A stretch of DNA of 64,000 nt from Paludibaculum fermentans_A (GTDB lineage Bacteria; Acidobacteriota; Terriglobia; Bryobacterales; Bryobacteraceae). Position 1 is the stretch's first letter; each line of letters begins with the position of its first letter. Positions 24,764-33,690 of the stretch are shown here, piece after piece. The DNA lies in contig NZ_JBPJAQ010000001.1 of assembly GCF_051172195.1 (NCBI RefSeq), forward strand, positions 6,262,001-6,326,000, written 5' to 3'. The position numbers and the translations under genes are program-made. A model generated the notes under the pieces. That model did no database searches and was not told the origin of the DNA. It was given only the letters and a program-made list of their open reading frames with translations.

Positions 24764-26680
24764 ATGACACCGCCTGCGGACCTCATGAAGGCGATTGCGG
24801 ACGACCGCGCCGTGGCGTTTCTGGGGTCCGGCCTGTCGCTGGCTGCCGGGCTACCGGACTGGCCCGGTTTGTTGAAGGAACTGGCGGGGCAGGCGCACGC
24901 CAGCGGCCAGGTGACCGACCTGGAACGAACGCAATTGATCGAATGGGCCGGGCAATCGGATTTCCTGATGCTGGCCGATGCCCTGGTGAACAAGCTGGGG
25001 CGTGGCAACTTCATCCGCTTCATGAAGTCGAAGTTCGGCGGGGAGCCGAAGCCGACGGACGTTCACCGCGAGCTGGTCCGCGTCCCTTTTGCGGCGTATA
25101 TCACCACGAACTACGACACCTTGTTGGAAGAAGCCTGGAGTGAGGTGCACCACAAGCGGCTGGAAGTCTTCACTCACGAAGACCAGAGCGAACTGAGGGA
25201 TCCGTTCCGCAACCGGCGGCCGTTTCTGGTGAAAGTTCACGGAGACATTCACGGCCCGGACACGTTGGTGCTGGGGCTGCAGGATTTCCGCAAGGTGATC
25301 CACGACAACAAGGCCTACACGCGGTTCATGGAAGACGTGCTGAGCCGGTTCTCGATCGTCTTTCTGGGGTACAGCCTGAGCGATCCGGATGTGCTGAACA
25401 TCCTGGATGAGCTGGTGTCGGTGTTTGACGGCGTCCCGGGGCAGCATTATGCGCTGGTGGACGAGGAGCGGATGACGAACCTGCGGGCGGGCGTCTTTCT
25501 GCGGAACTACGGGATCCAGGTGATTCCGTATAAGAAGTCGGCTCCGAATCACCCGGAAGTGTTGGAATTCGTCCAAGCGCTCTCGGCCAAGGCTCCGAAG
25601 GAGAAGGTGAAGCAGTTGGGCACGATGCCGGTGATGGTCTCGGACGATCCGGCGACTATCCCGTTGTACCAGGCCCTGAATCCGCTCTTCCGGCTGAACC
25701 TGACGCCGTGGCAGAAAATGGCTGCCCCTGTGCGGGCGCCTCGGGCGCCGATGCCGATGCGACCGGCAGCGGCCGCTGTGCCACCTCCGCGCGCCTCCGG
25801 CATGCCCTGGGATGTGTTCTCGGCGATGCGCGCGCCGGCAGCCGCGTCTCCGGCCACGGCCGATGAGCAGAAGCCGGCCTACGGTGCGACCAGGGATTAC
25901 TTCACCTCGAAGCTGGGCGCGGACACCTGGGAGAAGCTCCATGCGTGGTACGAATCGCTGGGGACCACGGCTCATGGCCAGTTGCTGCGGGTCAACCTCG
26001 ATCGGGAGTGCCTGCGGGAGGATTTGGAGCGGGACTTATGGAATGACCTGTTGCAGCGCCTGGCCGCGGCTGGCCCCACGCCGGAACAGCCATTCGAGGC
26101 GTTGACGGACCTGGTTCAGTCCTCCGGCAGCCGTTATCTATTGCGCGGCCGCCGGATTGAGACGACAGAGGTGCTGTGCCGGTATATGCGGCTGCGGCAT
26201 TTGCTGGCGATGGCGAAGGCTTCCTCAGCCCAGACCGCATCCGCCATCGGCAGTTCCGCCGTGAAGCGGGTGGAAGCAGAGGACAGCAATACGCTGCGGA
26301 TTGGTGAAGTGCTGCTGGGACGGCCGGGCGGGCCTTCCTGGTGTACGACGGCCATCTATGGCCAAAGCAAAAGCGCCGGGACGCTGGCTGGCGATCTTTG
26401 GGATGGTGCGCCAGCCGAATCGATTGTCGAGATCCGGTATGGCGCGGAGACTCTGACGCGCGACGATTATTTACGGCTGGCTACGGTACCCGACATTTAC
26501 AGCGGCCGTGTGGAGGAGGCGAACATCCTGAAGGCAGCGCCGGGGGAAGGGGACTGGTGCTGGACGATCCATGTCAAAGATGCGCCGCAGTGGAAGTTGC
26601 TGGCGCCGTGCGCGGTTCATCCTACATTGAAGCTATCGGGCGCTACGAGCCAGTCGCTGCAACTGAGGGTGGTGAAATAG
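24764..26680 (+). CDS. SIR2-domain protein with uncharacterised C-terminal region
   Basis: The protein is about 638 residues. An N-terminal SIR2-like NAD-binding domain shows FLGSGLSLAAGLPDW (Gly21-Ser22-Gly23), TTNYDTLLE (Asn116, Asp118), KVHGDIHG (His159 at the usual catalytic position) and FLGYSLSDPD (200-209). An Ala/Pro-rich linker (about 310-370) joins it to an alpha-rich C-terminal part starting near YGATRDYFTSKLGADTWEKL that I do not recognise. Stand-alone SIR2 proteins of this kind are often NADases in anti-phage defence, but no defence partner is adjacent. I chose ATG 24764 because the extension to 24728 needs a TTG start. Cytosolic. Confidence 0.82.
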   Translation: MTPPADLMKAIADDRAVAFLGSGLSLAAGLPDWPGLLKELAGQAHASGQVTDLERTQLIEWAGQSDFLMLADALVNKLGRGNFIRFMKSKFGGEPKPTDVHRELVRVPFAAYITTNYDTLLEEAWSEVHHKRLEVFTHEDQSELRDPFRNRRPFLVKVHGDIHGPDTLVLGLQDFRKVIHDNKAYTRFMEDVLSRFSIVFLGYSLSDPDVLNILDELVSVFDGVPGQHYALVDEERMTNLRAGVFLRNYGIQVIPYKKSAPNHPEVLEFVQALSAKAPKEKVKQLGTMPVMVSDDPATIPLYQALNPLFRLNLTPWQKMAAPVRAPRAPMPMRPAAAAVPPPRASGMPWDVFSAMRAPAAASPATADEQKPAYGATRDYFTSKLGADTWEKLHAWYESLGTTAHGQLLRVNLDRECLREDLERDLWNDLLQRLAAAGPTPEQPFEALTDLVQSSGSRYLLRGRRIETTEVLCRYMRLRHLLAMAKASSAQTASAIGSSAVKRVEAEDSNTLRIGEVLLGRPGGPSWCTTAIYGQSKSAGTLAGDLWDGAPAESIVEIRYGAETLTRDDYLRLATVPDIYSGRVEEANILKAAPGEGDWCWTIHVKDAPQWKLLAPCAVHPTLKLSGATSQSLQLRVVK

Positions 26681-26701
26681 GCGCAGTGCCGGATTCTGGT
26701 T

Positions 26702-27859
26702 TCAATCGCCGAGGATCCGCCCGATTCCGCGCAGCGAAGGGATGTTCTCGAAAGCGGCTTTCAGGCCAGCCGTAATGGGGATGGCCAGGATCAGGCCGGC
26801 GCCGCCCCACAGCAGGTACCACAGCATTAGCGCGACGGTCACCACCAGGGGATTCAGGTGGACCCGGGCGCCCACGAGTTTCGGGTACAGCAGGTTCAGC
26901 GCGATCAGGTGGAACAAGGCTGTGGTGGCCCCGATGATGAGGTAAGCGCTGAGGCCCGAATAGACGGGCAGCGCGGCTACGAATGGCGGGATGACGGCCA
27001 GCGGCATGCCCAGGTAAGGGATCAGGCTCAGGAAGCCGCTCAAGGGGCCGACCACCTGCCAGTAGGGTAGCTTCACAAACCAGAAGAAGACGGCGCTGGC
27101 GGCGGCCAGGACGAGGCCCAGGAGGAAATTGCCGACCAGGTAAGCCCGGGCAACGTTGGCGATGCCGTCCCAGGCGCGCTGGATGTTTTCCCGCTTGCTG
27201 TCGGTGGCGATGATCTGCAGGACGCTGCGGCGGAAGTGATCGCGCCAGCTCAATAGGAAATAGACGAGGAAGGGCACGAATGAGGCCATCAGGGCCGCGT
27301 CGTAGAAGTCGCTGAGGTGCGAGTAAATGACGGCGACCAGTTGGCTGTCGTCCTGCCGGATGCGGACTTCCTGGATGGGCGGTGGCTGGTCTGGAGTGGC
27401 CGGCTGGATCCGGCGCTTTTTGCTGGCCGATTTGGGCGGCTCAGGCTGCGGCTGGGGTTGAGCTTCGCGCAACCGTTTGGGCACGAGCAGTTCCTGGGCC
27501 GTTTTCTCGAGACCTTCCAACTGTTGGGCAGCGGCGTCGACCAGTTCCGTGACGCGTTTGCTGTAGGTTGGCAGATCTTCCCAGAGGCCCACCACCTGGG
27601 TCCACAGGCCGAGGCCCATGAGGTAGAGGATGCCCAGCATGAACGTGCAGGCGAGGAAACTGGAGGCTCCGCGGGGGATGCGGAAGCGGATGCCGAAATT
27701 GACGATGGGCTCCAGCAGGAAGGCGAGCAGAATAGCCGAGATCAGCGTAATGAAGAAGACGCGCCCCAGGTACAACAAGACCATGACCAGCAGCACAGTG
27801 GCCAGGACCACTGGGATCTGCATGGACTGCTTGTCGGCCTGTGCGCTGGAATGAGCCAT
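26702..27859 (-). CDS. AI-2E family transporter (PF01594-like permease)
   Basis: The protein has 385 residues with about eight membrane helices in the order expected for the AI-2E family: two near the N-terminus, a long loop, then GNFLLGLVLAAASAVFFWF and PYLGMPLAVIPPFVAALP near the end. The loop between helices carries a Pro/Gln-rich stretch followed by a basic patch (EPPKSASKKRR). Members export small signals or act as Na+/H+ antiporters; which applies here cannot be told. It ends convergently 21 bp after the SIR2 gene and lies 85 bp downstream of the DUF4287 gene. Confidence 0.85.
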   Translation of the reverse strand: MAHSSAQADKQSMQIPVVLATVLLVMVLLYLGRVFFITLISAILLAFLLEPIVNFGIRFRIPRGASSFLACTFMLGILYLMGLGLWTQVVGLWEDLPTYSKRVTELVDAAAQQLEGLEKTAQELLVPKRLREAQPQPQPEPPKSASKKRRIQPATPDQPPPIQEVRIRQDDSQLVAVIYSHLSDFYDAALMASFVPFLVYFLLSWRDHFRRSVLQIIATDSKRENIQRAWDGIANVARAYLVGNFLLGLVLAAASAVFFWFVKLPYWQVVGPLSGFLSLIPYLGMPLAVIPPFVAALPVYSGLSAYLIIGATTALFHLIALNLLYPKLVGARVHLNPLVVTVALMLWYLLWGGAGLILAIPITAGLKAAFENIPSLRGIGRILGD

Positions 27860-27944
27860 CTTCGGAGCTGCCCCATGGAGAGGACGGTGGAAGACCTAAG
27901 TGTATCCTGGGAAGCTGCTCCGGAGCGAATACAACCGGGACGGG

Positions 27945-28523
27945 TCAGGCAGCTCCGTCGTAGGCGTTTTGGAGCCAGGCTATGAGTTCCTCGTCCACAT
28001 GGTCGGCGCCGGTCACTTTCACTTTGTGGCTGCACATCCCTTTGGGCGGCTGCAACTCCAGGCGTGGGGTGCCCGGAAAGTCCTTCATATTGAGCCCAAC
28101 TTCGACCCTGGTGTTGGTGGCCGGCCCGATCATGGCGAATTGTTTTTTGCGCCGCAGGCTGACGTAGCCCTTCTTGGGGGCGATCTCGAATTCTCCGAAG
28201 CCGTTGATGGCGGCCATCAGCTTGTCGTGAATGGGCCGCAGGGCAGCCTTCGGTCCGGTGTAGATTTCATCCAGGACGGCATCGCTCGCGCCAGAGGCCG
28301 CCTTCGGTTCCGCCGGCGCACTGGCGGCCCGCAGGACCATGTGAGTGAGCGTATTTGCGTCTCCGTGGCCGAGGCCGAGATCCTGCTTGAGCATGGCGAC
28401 GATCTCGCCGTGCTTGCTGAGCCCGCTGTTGAGGACGATTGAGCTGAGCTGCTCGAACGTTTTCTGGGTCTTTGCCTGGATATTCCGCAGTTGGGTCTGC
28501 AGGGCCTGGTCGACAATACTCAT
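27945..28523 (-). CDS. DUF4287/DUF5655 domain protein
   Basis: The protein has 192 residues. The N-terminal 70 residues (IQAKTQKTFEQLSSIV and KHGEIVAMLKQDLGLGHGDA) match DUF4287. The C-terminal 110 residues (EIYTGPKAALRPIHDKLMAAI, KKGYVSLRRKKQFAMIGP) match DUF5655, a presumed small-molecule or nucleic-acid binding fold. No signal peptide, so cytosolic. It starts 9 bp after the stop of the secreted protein gene upstream, which suggests co-transcription. Function is unknown. Confidence 0.8.
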   Translation of the reverse strand: MSIVDQALQTQLRNIQAKTQKTFEQLSSIVLNSGLSKHGEIVAMLKQDLGLGHGDANTLTHMVLRAASAPAEPKAASGASDAVLDEIYTGPKAALRPIHDKLMAAINGFGEFEIAPKKGYVSLRRKKQFAMIGPATNTRVEVGLNMKDFPGTPRLELQPPKGMCSHKVKVTGADHVDEELIAWLQNAYDGAA

Positions 28524-28532
28524 AAGCCCCTT

Positions 28533-29282
28533 TCAGCGCTTCCGGGTGGAAACTCTGTCCAGGGTAGCATCCCCACGGCCCAGCGAATTCAGGAGTTTGT
28601 CCTGGCGTTGATAGATCAACACTGGCGGATGGGCGCCCTCGGGATGCAGAGCGACATACTGGCGCTCGGCGTCATCCAGAGTTGCCAGCGCCTCTTCCAG
28701 GCGTCCGGCGGTACTGAGGGCGTCGGACTTTCGAAGGCGCGCCGCCAGATTCGCGGGCTGGAGGGCGATGAGCTCCTCGGCTTGGGCGATGGCGTGCTCG
28801 AATTGTCCCTCCAGTTCAAACCAGCGAGAGAGGATCAGGCGCCGCATGGCCGCATGGTCGATGTCGCCGGCGGGGATAGAGGCTTCCACCCTGAATCGAG
28901 CCTGGGCCGGCGGCTGGCCTGGTGTCTCGAGCCAAATCAGGTATTCACCGGGAGCGAGGCCGGCGGTCACTTCAGGAGCGAGCGTCCAAACGCGGAGGAC
29001 CAGCTCCTGTCCCTCTGCCAGTTGGGCGGTGGCCTCTCGCTCGTGTAATGCGTTCTCAAGCTGCGTTCCATCCGGCTTCCAGAGGGACAGCGTCGCCGCA
29101 GCCGCCCGTTCCTGAGTTTGTGCGGTGGAGAGAAAGCCGGCAGCGACGATGAGGGCCTCGCCGGGCTCGAGCGCCGCGCCATCACGTCCGTTGAGGGCGA
29201 TCGTGATCTCCAGAGAGGGCGGATCCTGGGTCTGCGCCGACAACGCGGCCAATGTCATGAGTAGGAGGAGTGTGGGTTTCAT
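28533..29282 (-). CDS. Secreted protein with C-terminal TPR-like helices
   Basis: The protein has 249 residues with a short signal peptide (MKPTLLLLMTLAALSAQ). The first half is beta-rich (GEYLIWLETPGQPPAQARFRVEA), perhaps an immunoglobulin-like fold. The second half has helical pairs resembling tetratricopeptide repeats (WFELEGQFEHAIAQAEELI; RLEEALATLDDAERQYVAL). There are no catalytic motifs. Its ATG overlaps the stop of the metzincin-like gene by 4 nt, so the two are likely made together and may act together outside the cytosol. Confidence 0.65.
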   Translation of the reverse strand: MKPTLLLLMTLAALSAQTQDPPSLEITIALNGRDGAALEPGEALIVAAGFLSTAQTQERAAAATLSLWKPDGTQLENALHEREATAQLAEGQELVLRVWTLAPEVTAGLAPGEYLIWLETPGQPPAQARFRVEASIPAGDIDHAAMRRLILSRWFELEGQFEHAIAQAEELIALQPANLAARLRKSDALSTAGRLEEALATLDDAERQYVALHPEGAHPPVLIYQRQDKLLNSLGRGDATLDRVSTRKR

Positions 29283-31423
29283 CGTACGGGTGCCTGCACA
29301 GCGTCATTGACCAGGATCTGGCCGGCGCAATTGCCGCGGTTGGGGGCTGCGGGACCAAAGCGGGACTGCGGTTGGTGGCCGGGATCGTTCACGCCGGTGC
29401 CGGCGGTAGTGTTGCATAGCTGGTGTCCGGGGATCTCGTCGCTGCGGTAGCGCAGGTCGGGATCGGTTTGGGAAGGATAGCCCTTGGCCGCGTCGTAACG
29501 CATGATGCAGGTATCGACGCCGGAGTATGGACTGCCATAGGGGCCGAGAAGGATGGGGCGACCGGCGCCCAGATCCCTGGTGTAGGGAGCTCCATTCTCA
29601 TACTGGATCCGGATGGGCTTCTTTGTGCCGTTGGCTGTTTCGAAGTAGCCATTTGTGGCGTTGCCCGACCAGGTGACGCTCTGCTCCAGCGCTTCGCCGT
29701 GATGATATACGTTTACGGTGTGCAGGAGTTCGTGGACCATTGAGTCGCCCAGGTACTGGATTTCGTCCGCGGCCTCCGCCCCGGTGAGCATAGGTAGTAC
29801 GACCTTGGTGATGAGTCCCGGGGTGCCTGGCCCGCCGAACGCCTGCGCGTAGCCCTGGACTGAGCTGTCGGCTTCGAGGATCACGGCATGTTGATCGACC
29901 TGGTGGGGCGTAGCGGCATGATTTGAGTTGATGACGCGATTGGCTGGAAGTTCTGAAGGCTGGAGGCGGCCATGAACCTTCAAACCGGTCAGCGTTTCGA
30001 ACGTCCTGAGTCCGGCAGCCACTACGCCGCCGGCGCGATTCAGCGCGAAGTAGTCCTTTCGCTTCGGGTCACCCTCAATGTGCCGGCCGTTCTCGATGAA
30101 GCCGCGGTATTCCTCGTAGAGCGTCAGGCCGTCGCCATTGTTGCCATCTCCGGCCGGAACATCCTCCTGGTCGGACGAATCAGACAGGGACCCCACGCCC
30201 GACTGGTCGCGCCAGACCTTGGCGATCAGATCACCGTCCGCGCGCTTGGGCAGCCGTACTTCCGTCTGGGCGGGATCGGTCTCGAGGTAGCCGCGGATTT
30301 CGCGGCCATCTTCCATCACGGCGGTGACGGTGAAGCGGCCGAAGCCGCCCCAGTCGTAGGAGCCCGCGACGGCCGAGCTCTCGGTGTATTCGCCGGGAGG
30401 GGTCTCCGCGGAGAGACCGTCGCCGGAGTTCACCACGACGTTTCCGTCGGGTTCGAAACGCAGATCCGGATCGGTGCCGGGCTGCAGCAGGGGCGCATTC
30501 AAGGCGTAGCCGGGCTCGCGGGATACGTGTGCGAACTGCCAGCGGAACTGGGTCGCCTTCTCCTTCAACTCACCCGTCTTGGCGTGGAGGCGGGCGTTCA
30601 GGGTCACCTGTCCACCGAGTCCACCTCCTGTGGCAGCAGTGGGCCGGAACTGCTCAAAGTTGTCGCTGATGAGGACTTCCACCTCTTCGGGCATACCGAT
30701 GGGCTGAATGTTCCAGGTGACGTCGAAGGGGAAACTGTCGGCGAGATTCGGGCCATCGAAGAGGATGCCCCAGCCGACGTCGCCGAGGTCATCGACGCGG
30801 CCGCTGAAGTTGAGGCGGCCCGGTTGGCTGGGGATGGGTTGGTGCGTGCCATAGTGATAGAACTCCGGATACCAGGTCTCGGTGACCGTGCGCACTTCCG
30901 TGCCGCTGCCGAAGACGCAGACGCCGACAGTAGTCTCGGTCGCCGGCGAGGAAGCGTAGTTGATCTGGAAGTAGTAGGTGCCGTCATCCTCGAAGAAGAG
31001 CAGCGCTTCCAAGGGAGAGGAGTCCGGCGGGCGAATGAGCGGGCCGTTCGCGACAATGGTGACGTCGTTTCGGCACGCTTTGTCATCGCGCATCAGGGTG
31101 TTGTCGACACGGAAGGTCCCGGTGACCGTGCCCGTCCAGGCTTGGCGGTTGCTGTCCCAGCGGTTCAGCAGGATCCTACCCGATGCTTCCGTGAAGATCG
31201 AGTGGCTGCTCGTCAGCTGGTTGCTGCCGCCGGAGCCGGTGACTTTGCGATGAGTGGTGAAGGTGCCTTCGAAACCTTCGACTTTCCGCCACCATTTTGA
31301 GGATTGCGCCTGGAGCAGTAGAGGCGCCACTTGGGCAAGAATAATGAGGGCAAGCCCTGTCTGAGCCCGCAGGAGAAGTTTGCGCACACTCAGGACGCGC
31401 AAGTTGCGGGCGAAAGGGATCAA
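29279..31423 (-). CDS. Secreted protein with a metzincin-type zinc site (putative metalloprotease)
   Basis: The protein has 714 residues and a membrane-crossing leader at residues 14-40. Near the C-terminus HELLHTVNVYH (564-574) gives the HExxHxxxxxH spacing of metzincin proteases, with Asn instead of the usual central Gly. CIMRY (639-643) follows at the right distance for a Met-turn. The first 500 residues are beta-rich with no family that I recognise. The start is probably TTG at 31423, overlapping the amidohydrolase stop (TTGA); GTG 31387 would also give a good signal peptide. It is likely a secreted peptidase co-expressed with its neighbours. Confidence 0.65.
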   Translation of the reverse strand: MIPFARNLRVLSVRKLLLRAQTGLALIILAQVAPLLLQAQSSKWWRKVEGFEGTFTTHRKVTGSGGSNQLTSSHSIFTEASGRILLNRWDSNRQAWTGTVTGTFRVDNTLMRDDKACRNDVTIVANGPLIRPPDSSPLEALLFFEDDGTYYFQINYASSPATETTVGVCVFGSGTEVRTVTETWYPEFYHYGTHQPIPSQPGRLNFSGRVDDLGDVGWGILFDGPNLADSFPFDVTWNIQPIGMPEEVEVLISDNFEQFRPTAATGGGLGGQVTLNARLHAKTGELKEKATQFRWQFAHVSREPGYALNAPLLQPGTDPDLRFEPDGNVVVNSGDGLSAETPPGEYTESSAVAGSYDWGGFGRFTVTAVMEDGREIRGYLETDPAQTEVRLPKRADGDLIAKVWRDQSGVGSLSDSSDQEDVPAGDGNNGDGLTLYEEYRGFIENGRHIEGDPKRKDYFALNRAGGVVAAGLRTFETLTGLKVHGRLQPSELPANRVINSNHAATPHQVDQHAVILEADSSVQGYAQAFGGPGTPGLITKVVLPMLTGAEAADEIQYLGDSMVHELLHTVNVYHHGEALEQSVTWSGNATNGYFETANGTKKPIRIQYENGAPYTRDLGAGRPILLGPYGSPYSGVDTCIMRYDAAKGYPSQTDPDLRYRSDEIPGHQLCNTTAGTGVNDPGHQPQSRFGPAAPNRGNCAGQILVNDAVQAPVR

Positions 31424-32364
31424 GCGCCGGGCTGTTCGTTACTCCGTTTCTTCCAGCGATAGGCAGTTTTTGAGTTCTTCCAGAAGTACTTCTCTGCCGC
31501 TTCCGGGCCTCTCTTGCGGAAGTAGTCGTCCACGATCCGGAACACCTGCGGGTACTCGGCCCAGTGGTCGCTGTTGGGCCAATCGCTGCCGTAGACCAGT
31601 CGGTCTGCCCCAAACTGCTCCCAGAGCTCGTCGAGACGCGGCTTGTAGAAGGCCGGATCCGTGGGGACCTTGCCGTCGACGCGCCGCAGGACGCTGGAAA
31701 CTTTTATGAACACCTGGGGCCGCTGGGTGAGTTGTCGCACCGTTGCTTCGTAGGCGCGGCGGGCTGCTGGTTGAGTGGGGGCGACGAGTTGCGGCAGGTG
31801 ATCGAGTATAACGCGGAGGGTTGGCACGGCATCGGTGAGTTTGACGACATCGGCGAGTAGGGCAGGGGTCGGATTGGCGGTGTCCAGGATCAGACCGGCG
31901 TCGGCAATACTTTTCATGCCCACCACGAAGTCCGGTTTGGCGAGGGAGGCTCCGAGATCGCGCGACCAGAGGTTGCCGTAGCGGATGCCGAGGAAGAGCG
32001 GGTTCCTGAGGTAAGTCTGGAGGTTGTGCGTGAAGCCGGGCTCCGCCGGTTCCAGGCTCCCGATGGTGCCCAGAAAGAGAGGTTCGTCCTGAATGGTTTG
32101 GAGGACCCAGTCGTTGTCCTCGCGTCGTGGGCTGGCTTCCACTTCGATGGCGCCGCGGATGCCGAAAGGCGCTGAGATGGCGCGGTAGCGGTCTGGCAAG
32201 GCGGGCTTGTAGAGGGCCGTATCGTCTTTGGGGGGCCAGGGGATGCCGCCGGGACGTCGCGGATCGAAAAGATGTACGTGGGTGTCGATGATCGGGATTG
32301 GCCGGGGCTGGGCGGGCAAGGCCTGCATCATGGCGGAGGCGCCGACGAACTGCCTGCGGTTCAT
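31420..32364 (-). CDS. Amidohydrolase-2 family (sugar-lactonase-like) protein
   Basis: The protein has 314 residues. The metal motif is IIDTHVHLFDP (HxH), followed by further barrel landmarks GIRYGN, ILDHLPQ and GSDWPNS at the positions of the later ligands. This matches the L-fucono/L-rhamnono-lactonase and dicarboxy-pyrone hydrolase branch. A short twin-arginine leader (MNRRQFVGASAMM) suggests possible export. It is the first gene of a coupled run with the metzincin-like and TPR-like genes. The substrate is likely a lactone, by family only. Confidence 0.8.
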   Translation of the reverse strand: MNRRQFVGASAMMQALPAQPRPIPIIDTHVHLFDPRRPGGIPWPPKDDTALYKPALPDRYRAISAPFGIRGAIEVEASPRREDNDWVLQTIQDEPLFLGTIGSLEPAEPGFTHNLQTYLRNPLFLGIRYGNLWSRDLGASLAKPDFVVGMKSIADAGLILDTANPTPALLADVVKLTDAVPTLRVILDHLPQLVAPTQPAARRAYEATVRQLTQRPQVFIKVSSVLRRVDGKVPTDPAFYKPRLDELWEQFGADRLVYGSDWPNSDHWAEYPQVFRIVDDYFRKRGPEAAEKYFWKNSKTAYRWKKRSNEQPGA

Positions 32365-32388
32365 CGTCGAATTGTAGCGCGATGAATC

Positions 32389-33027
32389 CTACCGCTTGAC
32401 GATCACTTCCTGCAGGTTCTCGCGGGTGAGGAAGAATTTCACCGAGGCGAACTGATGGAAGAAGCGCTCGATGGAACGGGTGGTGTAGAGCTCAATGGTG
32501 CGGGCGGATTCCCTGGGCATGAACATCAGGTGGCGGGCATCAATGATGCGGCAGGAGTGCGGTTTGGCTGCGGGTCCACCCGATTCGGGGTGAAAGAACG
32601 CCAGCAGGAAGGAATCCGGAGCGAGGATGCGATAGAGGCGGTCGAGCACCGCCTGGGCAATGGGATTGGGCAGGAATTGGAGGACGTCCCAGACGAGCGC
32701 GCCGTCGGAGGACTGGTCGGGGAAATCGAAGGTCTCGTCGATGAACTGGGCGATGCGATGGGAATCGAAGTGTTTAGTGGCGAACTCCTGCTTGGAGAAG
32801 AAGGCGTCGCAGGCTTTGACGATGTCTTCGGCGTACAAGCGGTGGCCCAGGCCAGTCACGAAGTCGAGATTGGCCTGGTTGAGTCCGCCGAGGTCGAGGA
32901 TCTGGAGCCCTTCCTGCGTGCGCAGGAGATTCGTCAGGCTCTCCAAGGCGTAGGATCGCCTTGCTCCTGCCGGAACATTCGAAGAGGAGGTAGTGCTGGA
33001 GGATGGCGGCTGAGGGCGCCAGTTCAT
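32389..33027 (-). CDS. SAM-dependent methyltransferase-like protein
   Basis: The protein has 212 residues. ILDLGGLNQANLDFVTGLGHRLYAED resembles motif I and the acidic loop of class I methyltransferases. SDGALVWDVLQFLPNP matches the post-motif region and LYRILAPDSFLLAFF the later strands. The glycine-rich loop is less canonical than usual (DLGGLNQAN), so activity is not certain. Its start overlaps the bactofilin stop by 4 nt, so the two are translated together. Target unknown. Confidence 0.65.
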   Translation of the reverse strand: MNWRPQPPSSSTTSSSNVPAGARRSYALESLTNLLRTQEGLQILDLGGLNQANLDFVTGLGHRLYAEDIVKACDAFFSKQEFATKHFDSHRIAQFIDETFDFPDQSSDGALVWDVLQFLPNPIAQAVLDRLYRILAPDSFLLAFFHPESGGPAAKPHSCRIIDARHLMFMPRESARTIELYTTRSIERFFHQFASVKFFLTRENLQEVIVKR

Positions 33028-33575
33028 CCGCGCTTGATCTCCGGTTTTGTTTCAGGGGCGGCCTGCGCGTCCACGATGGGCGGCGCGGGTTGTTGCGGCT
33101 TGGGGGCGGGTTTGGGCGTGTCGATGCGGATGGTTTCGACGTTGCCCTTGAAGTACGCTTCGTCCTCGATGACGGGCCGCTGCGCTTTCAGGTCGCCGAT
33201 GACGCGCGCACCCTTCTTGATCTCGACCCGTTCGCTGGCTTCCATATTGCCCTGAACGGTGCCGACTACGACGATCTCGCGAGCGCGGATTCCGCCCTGG
33301 ACATGGCCGGTGGCGCCCACGGTGAGGCGGTTTTCCGGCAGGTCGACGTTGCCTTCGAGGCGTCCATCGATCACCAGATCTTCCTTGCCCTGGATATGTC
33401 CGTTGATGACGAGGCTCTTGCCGATGGAGGCGGTCACCCGGGCGGAACCGTACTCGGTCTGCCTCGTGGGATAAGCACTCACTGGAATAGCCTCCCTGCT
33501 TTGCTCCGATGCAGCTGGCGCCGGTGACGAAGGCCGGTACTGGATGTCGTCTTCCTTTTTATTGCGGTTCCACAT
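33024..33575 (-). CDS. Bactofilin
   Basis: The protein is about 183 residues from ATG 33575. The central region is a right-handed beta-helix with repeats such as KSLVINGHIQGKEDLVIDGRLEG and VVVGTVQGNMEASERVEIKKG, flanked by a Pro-rich N-terminus and a Pro/Lys tail. Bactofilins polymerise without nucleotide into filaments that guide envelope growth or polar organisation. It is transcribed divergently from the GAF protein across 115 bp and coupled to a methyltransferase-like gene. Confidence 0.88.
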   Translation of the reverse strand: MWNRNKKEDDIQYRPSSPAPAASEQSREAIPVSAYPTRQTEYGSARVTASIGKSLVINGHIQGKEDLVIDGRLEGNVDLPENRLTVGATGHVQGGIRAREIVVVGTVQGNMEASERVEIKKGARVIGDLKAQRPVIEDEAYFKGNVETIRIDTPKPAPKPQQPAPPIVDAQAAPETKPEIKRG

Positions 33576-33690
33576 GTCTAACAGTCTCCTGTGTCCTTGG
33601 ACCCCCAAGGCTGCAGCCGCAAATAGCGGCATAAATTGCTAAGGCCTGCCGGATTGTTCCTATGGTAGAGGTCCAAAGGCGGCGAACGCA

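Noticed and set aside
24764..26680. Thoeris or Sir2-Argonaute defence system
   Set aside because: Neighbouring genes are a PQQ enzyme and an AI-2E permease. No TIR, Argonaute or HerA partner is nearby, so only a stand-alone effector can be proposed.
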